NCBI GenBank assembly: GCA_045631075.1
Contig: JAZQUC010000237.1
Location: 1-5,692 of the forward strand
DNA: 5,692 nucleotides
Origin: Fimenecus sp045631075
GTDB taxonomy: Bacteria > Bacillota > Clostridia > Oscillospirales > Acutalibacteraceae
Direction: 5' to 3'
The notes beneath the pieces were generated by a model. The model ran no database searches. It was not told where the DNA came from and was given only the letters and a program-made list of their open reading frames with translations. Of this stretch, positions 4,804 to 5,692 are shown piece after piece; position 1 is the stretch's first letter, and the number at the start of each line of letters is the position of its first letter. Position numbers and translations under genes: made by a program.

Positions 4804-4829
4804 GGGACGGTTTTCACCGTCCCTTTTTT
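4804..4829. terminator. Bidirectional terminator between phosphodiesterase and membrane protein genes
   Basis: GGGACGGT (4804-4811) and ACCGTCCC (4816-4823) form a perfect 8-bp stem with a TTTC loop, followed by six T on the + strand. On the - strand the hairpin runs into CAATTTTTA, so it can end both convergent transcripts. The GGGGACGG...CCGTCCC shape resembles hairpins that I recall as widespread in clostridial genomes. Confidence 0.85.
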
Positions 4830-5292
4830 AATTCCTAATTTTCTTATAATCTTTAAAAAAACAAATCTGGAATACAATCGAATAAATTATAAGCAGTATT
4901 GTTATACCTAACCACAGTATATCACTTGAATTTTCATCAGTTACGGGACCCAAAAAAACATTACACAAAATCGGTGCAAGTGCAGGTATAAAACCAAGAC
5001 ACAATAGTCCTGTTGTTACTTTTGAAAAGTTCATACCGTGTAAAGAAAAGCCAAAAATTGATATAATAATTAAAGAAATACTTATAATAACTAATGGTAT
5101 CATTCCTGATTCAGATTGAAATAAAAAAACAATTACTTTTGACAGCTCATCCTTTATTACGCTTGATGATGGTTCAATTTCTATGAAGTCACTTTGAAAA
5201 ATTCCTACAGAATAGAATAAAATATAATAGAGATAGCATATTGAAAAAGCAATATTCAACCTCACAGCCATCCTTTTTTCTATCTTGTCCAT
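4828..5292 (-). CDS. Small integral membrane protein of unknown function
   Basis: This 154-residue protein has four hydrophobic segments at about residues 11-31, 61-84, 92-112 and 125-147, and a basic C-terminal tail (KDYKKIRN) that is probably cytoplasmic. A polar loop between helices 1 and 2 (about 33-52) would lie outside if the basic N-terminus (MDKIEKRMAVR) is inside. I recognise no family motif or catalytic residue. The start at 5292 has only a weak GAGATGAG-like ribosome binding site. The next ATG, eight codons in (MAVRL), has AAAAAGG directly against it and is too close to be preferred. It is a single-gene unit with its own promoter candidate, and its stop codon lies 5 bases before the shared terminator stem. 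Being next to rplQ does not by itself suggest a link to translation. Confidence 0.7.
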   Translation of the reverse strand: MDKIEKRMAVRLNIAFSICYLYYILFYSVGIFQSDFIEIEPSSSVIKDELSKVIVFLFQSESGMIPLVIISISLIIISIFGFSLHGMNFSKVTTGLLCLGFIPALAPILCNVFLGPVTDENSSDILWLGITILLIIYSIVFQICFFKDYKKIRN

Positions 5293-5309
5293 AAGCTCAT
5301 CTCAATTTT

Positions 5310-5338
5310 ATCATCTCATAAACAATACTTATTGTCAA
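5310..5338 (-). promoter_or_regulatory. Candidate promoter of the small membrane protein gene
   Basis: On the - strand a perfect -35 TTGACA (5338-5333) is followed after 17 bases by GATGAT (5315-5310), which matches TATAAT at four of six positions. The transcript would start near 5303, about 11 bases before the ATG. It lies just beyond the rplQ terminator, in keeping with an independent transcription unit. Confidence 0.55.
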
Positions 5339-5356
5339 GCAATGATTTGTTGCATA

Positions 5357-5390
5357 AAAAAAAACACCCCTTGGGAAATTCCCAAGGGGT
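5357..5390 (-). terminator. Terminator after rplQ
   Basis: ACCCCTTGGG (5366-5375) and CCCAAGGGGT (5381-5390) form a perfect 10-bp stem, extendable by A-T pairs in the loop. Read on the - strand the 3' arm is followed by G and then a run of nine T. It begins 31 bases after the rplQ stop codon and probably closes the ribosomal-protein operon. Confidence 0.92.
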
Positions 5391-5421
5391 TAATTTATTG
5401 GTCTATTAAAGCCTTACCGCA

Positions 5422-5692
5422 TTAGTCAGCGATGAGTTCGATGATGCACATTTCAGCAGCATCGCCTCTTCTTGGACCGGTCTTGATAACACGAGTGTAG
5501 CCACCGTTTCTGTCTGCATACTTTGGTGCTACTTCTTCAATCAATTTCTTTGCAACAGACTCTTTTGTGATGTAAGAGTAAACCTGTCTCTTTGAATGAA
5601 GACTGCTATCTTTAGCGATTGTAATCATTTTTTCAGCCATAGCCTTAACTTCTTTGGCTCTTGTTACAGTTGTTTCAATCTGACCGTTCTCG
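5422..5692 (-). CDS. rplQ: 50S ribosomal protein L17, C-terminal part (5' end outside window)
   Basis: 89 residues are visible; by comparison with the Bacillus subtilis protein about 25 N-terminal residues are missing. The visible part reads GQIETTVTRAKEVKAMAEKM, then the LHSKRQVYSYI segment, and ends with GGYTRVIKTGPRRGDAAEM followed by CIIELIAD; all are hallmarks of bacterial L17, a large-subunit protein near the peptide exit tunnel. It lacks the longer C-terminal extension found in some phyla, as is usual in Bacillota. In this group rplQ is normally the last gene of the alpha operon after rpoA, and the strong terminator just downstream fits that position; rpoA would be expected just outside the right edge. 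The ATG at 5640 is internal, since conserved L17 sequence continues upstream of it to the window edge. Confidence 0.97.
   Translation of the reverse strand, partial: ENGQIETTVTRAKEVKAMAEKMITIAKDSSLHSKRQVYSYITKESVAKKLIEEVAPKYADRNGGYTRVIKTGPRRGDAAEMCIIELIAD

Overview
The window looks like chromosomal DNA from a low-GC, strictly anaerobic member of the Bacillota, most likely class Clostridia (Oscillospirales or Ruminococcaceae-like). This is inferred from four things: the AT-rich intergenic regions and strong AGGAG-type ribosome binding sites; a radical-SAM SPASM maturase of the anaerobic sulfatase-maturating type; a clostridial-style ribosomal protein L17; and short GC-rich hairpin repeats of the kind scattered through gut clostridial genomes. 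No species can be named from the sequence alone.

Layout, left to right. (a) 1-559, + strand: the C-terminal part of an anaerobic sulfatase-maturase-like radical SAM protein, closed by a hairpin terminator. (b) 715-1473, + strand: a membrane-anchored XRE-type regulator. It sits between two inverted copies of a 24-base hairpin repeat (601-624 and 1480-1503). (c) 1628-3040, - strand: a sodium:alanine/glycine symporter (AGCS family). Its leader holds a consensus promoter, a single-aptamer glycine riboswitch and an intrinsic terminator; its transcript ends at a strong terminator at 1585-1619. (d) 3315-4277, - strand: three small, overlapping, uncharacterised genes. (e) 4336-4797, + strand: a YfcE/MJ0936-type metallophosphodiesterase, transcribed divergently from the trio over a nearly palindromic AT-rich promoter. 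(f) 4828-5292, - strand: a small four-helix membrane protein of unknown function, sharing a bidirectional terminator with the phosphodiesterase. (g) 5422-5692, - strand: the C-terminal three quarters of rplQ (ribosomal protein L17), followed by a strong terminator that probably closes the ribosomal-protein/rpoA operon.

The best-supported functional unit is the glycine riboswitch plus AGCS symporter. The 3' strand of the aptamer (3123-3134) can pair either within the aptamer (helix P1) or, at 11 of 12 positions, with the 3' arm of the downstream terminator (3068-3079). This predicts an OFF switch: glycine stabilises the aptamer, the terminator forms, and uptake is shut down. The riboswitch class and its link to AGCS transporters are already known; the explicit pairing is what this window adds. 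The least understood parts are the three-gene overlapping cluster and the membrane-anchored regulator between inverted repeats. No CRISPR array, tRNA, rRNA, transposase or phage gene is visible.
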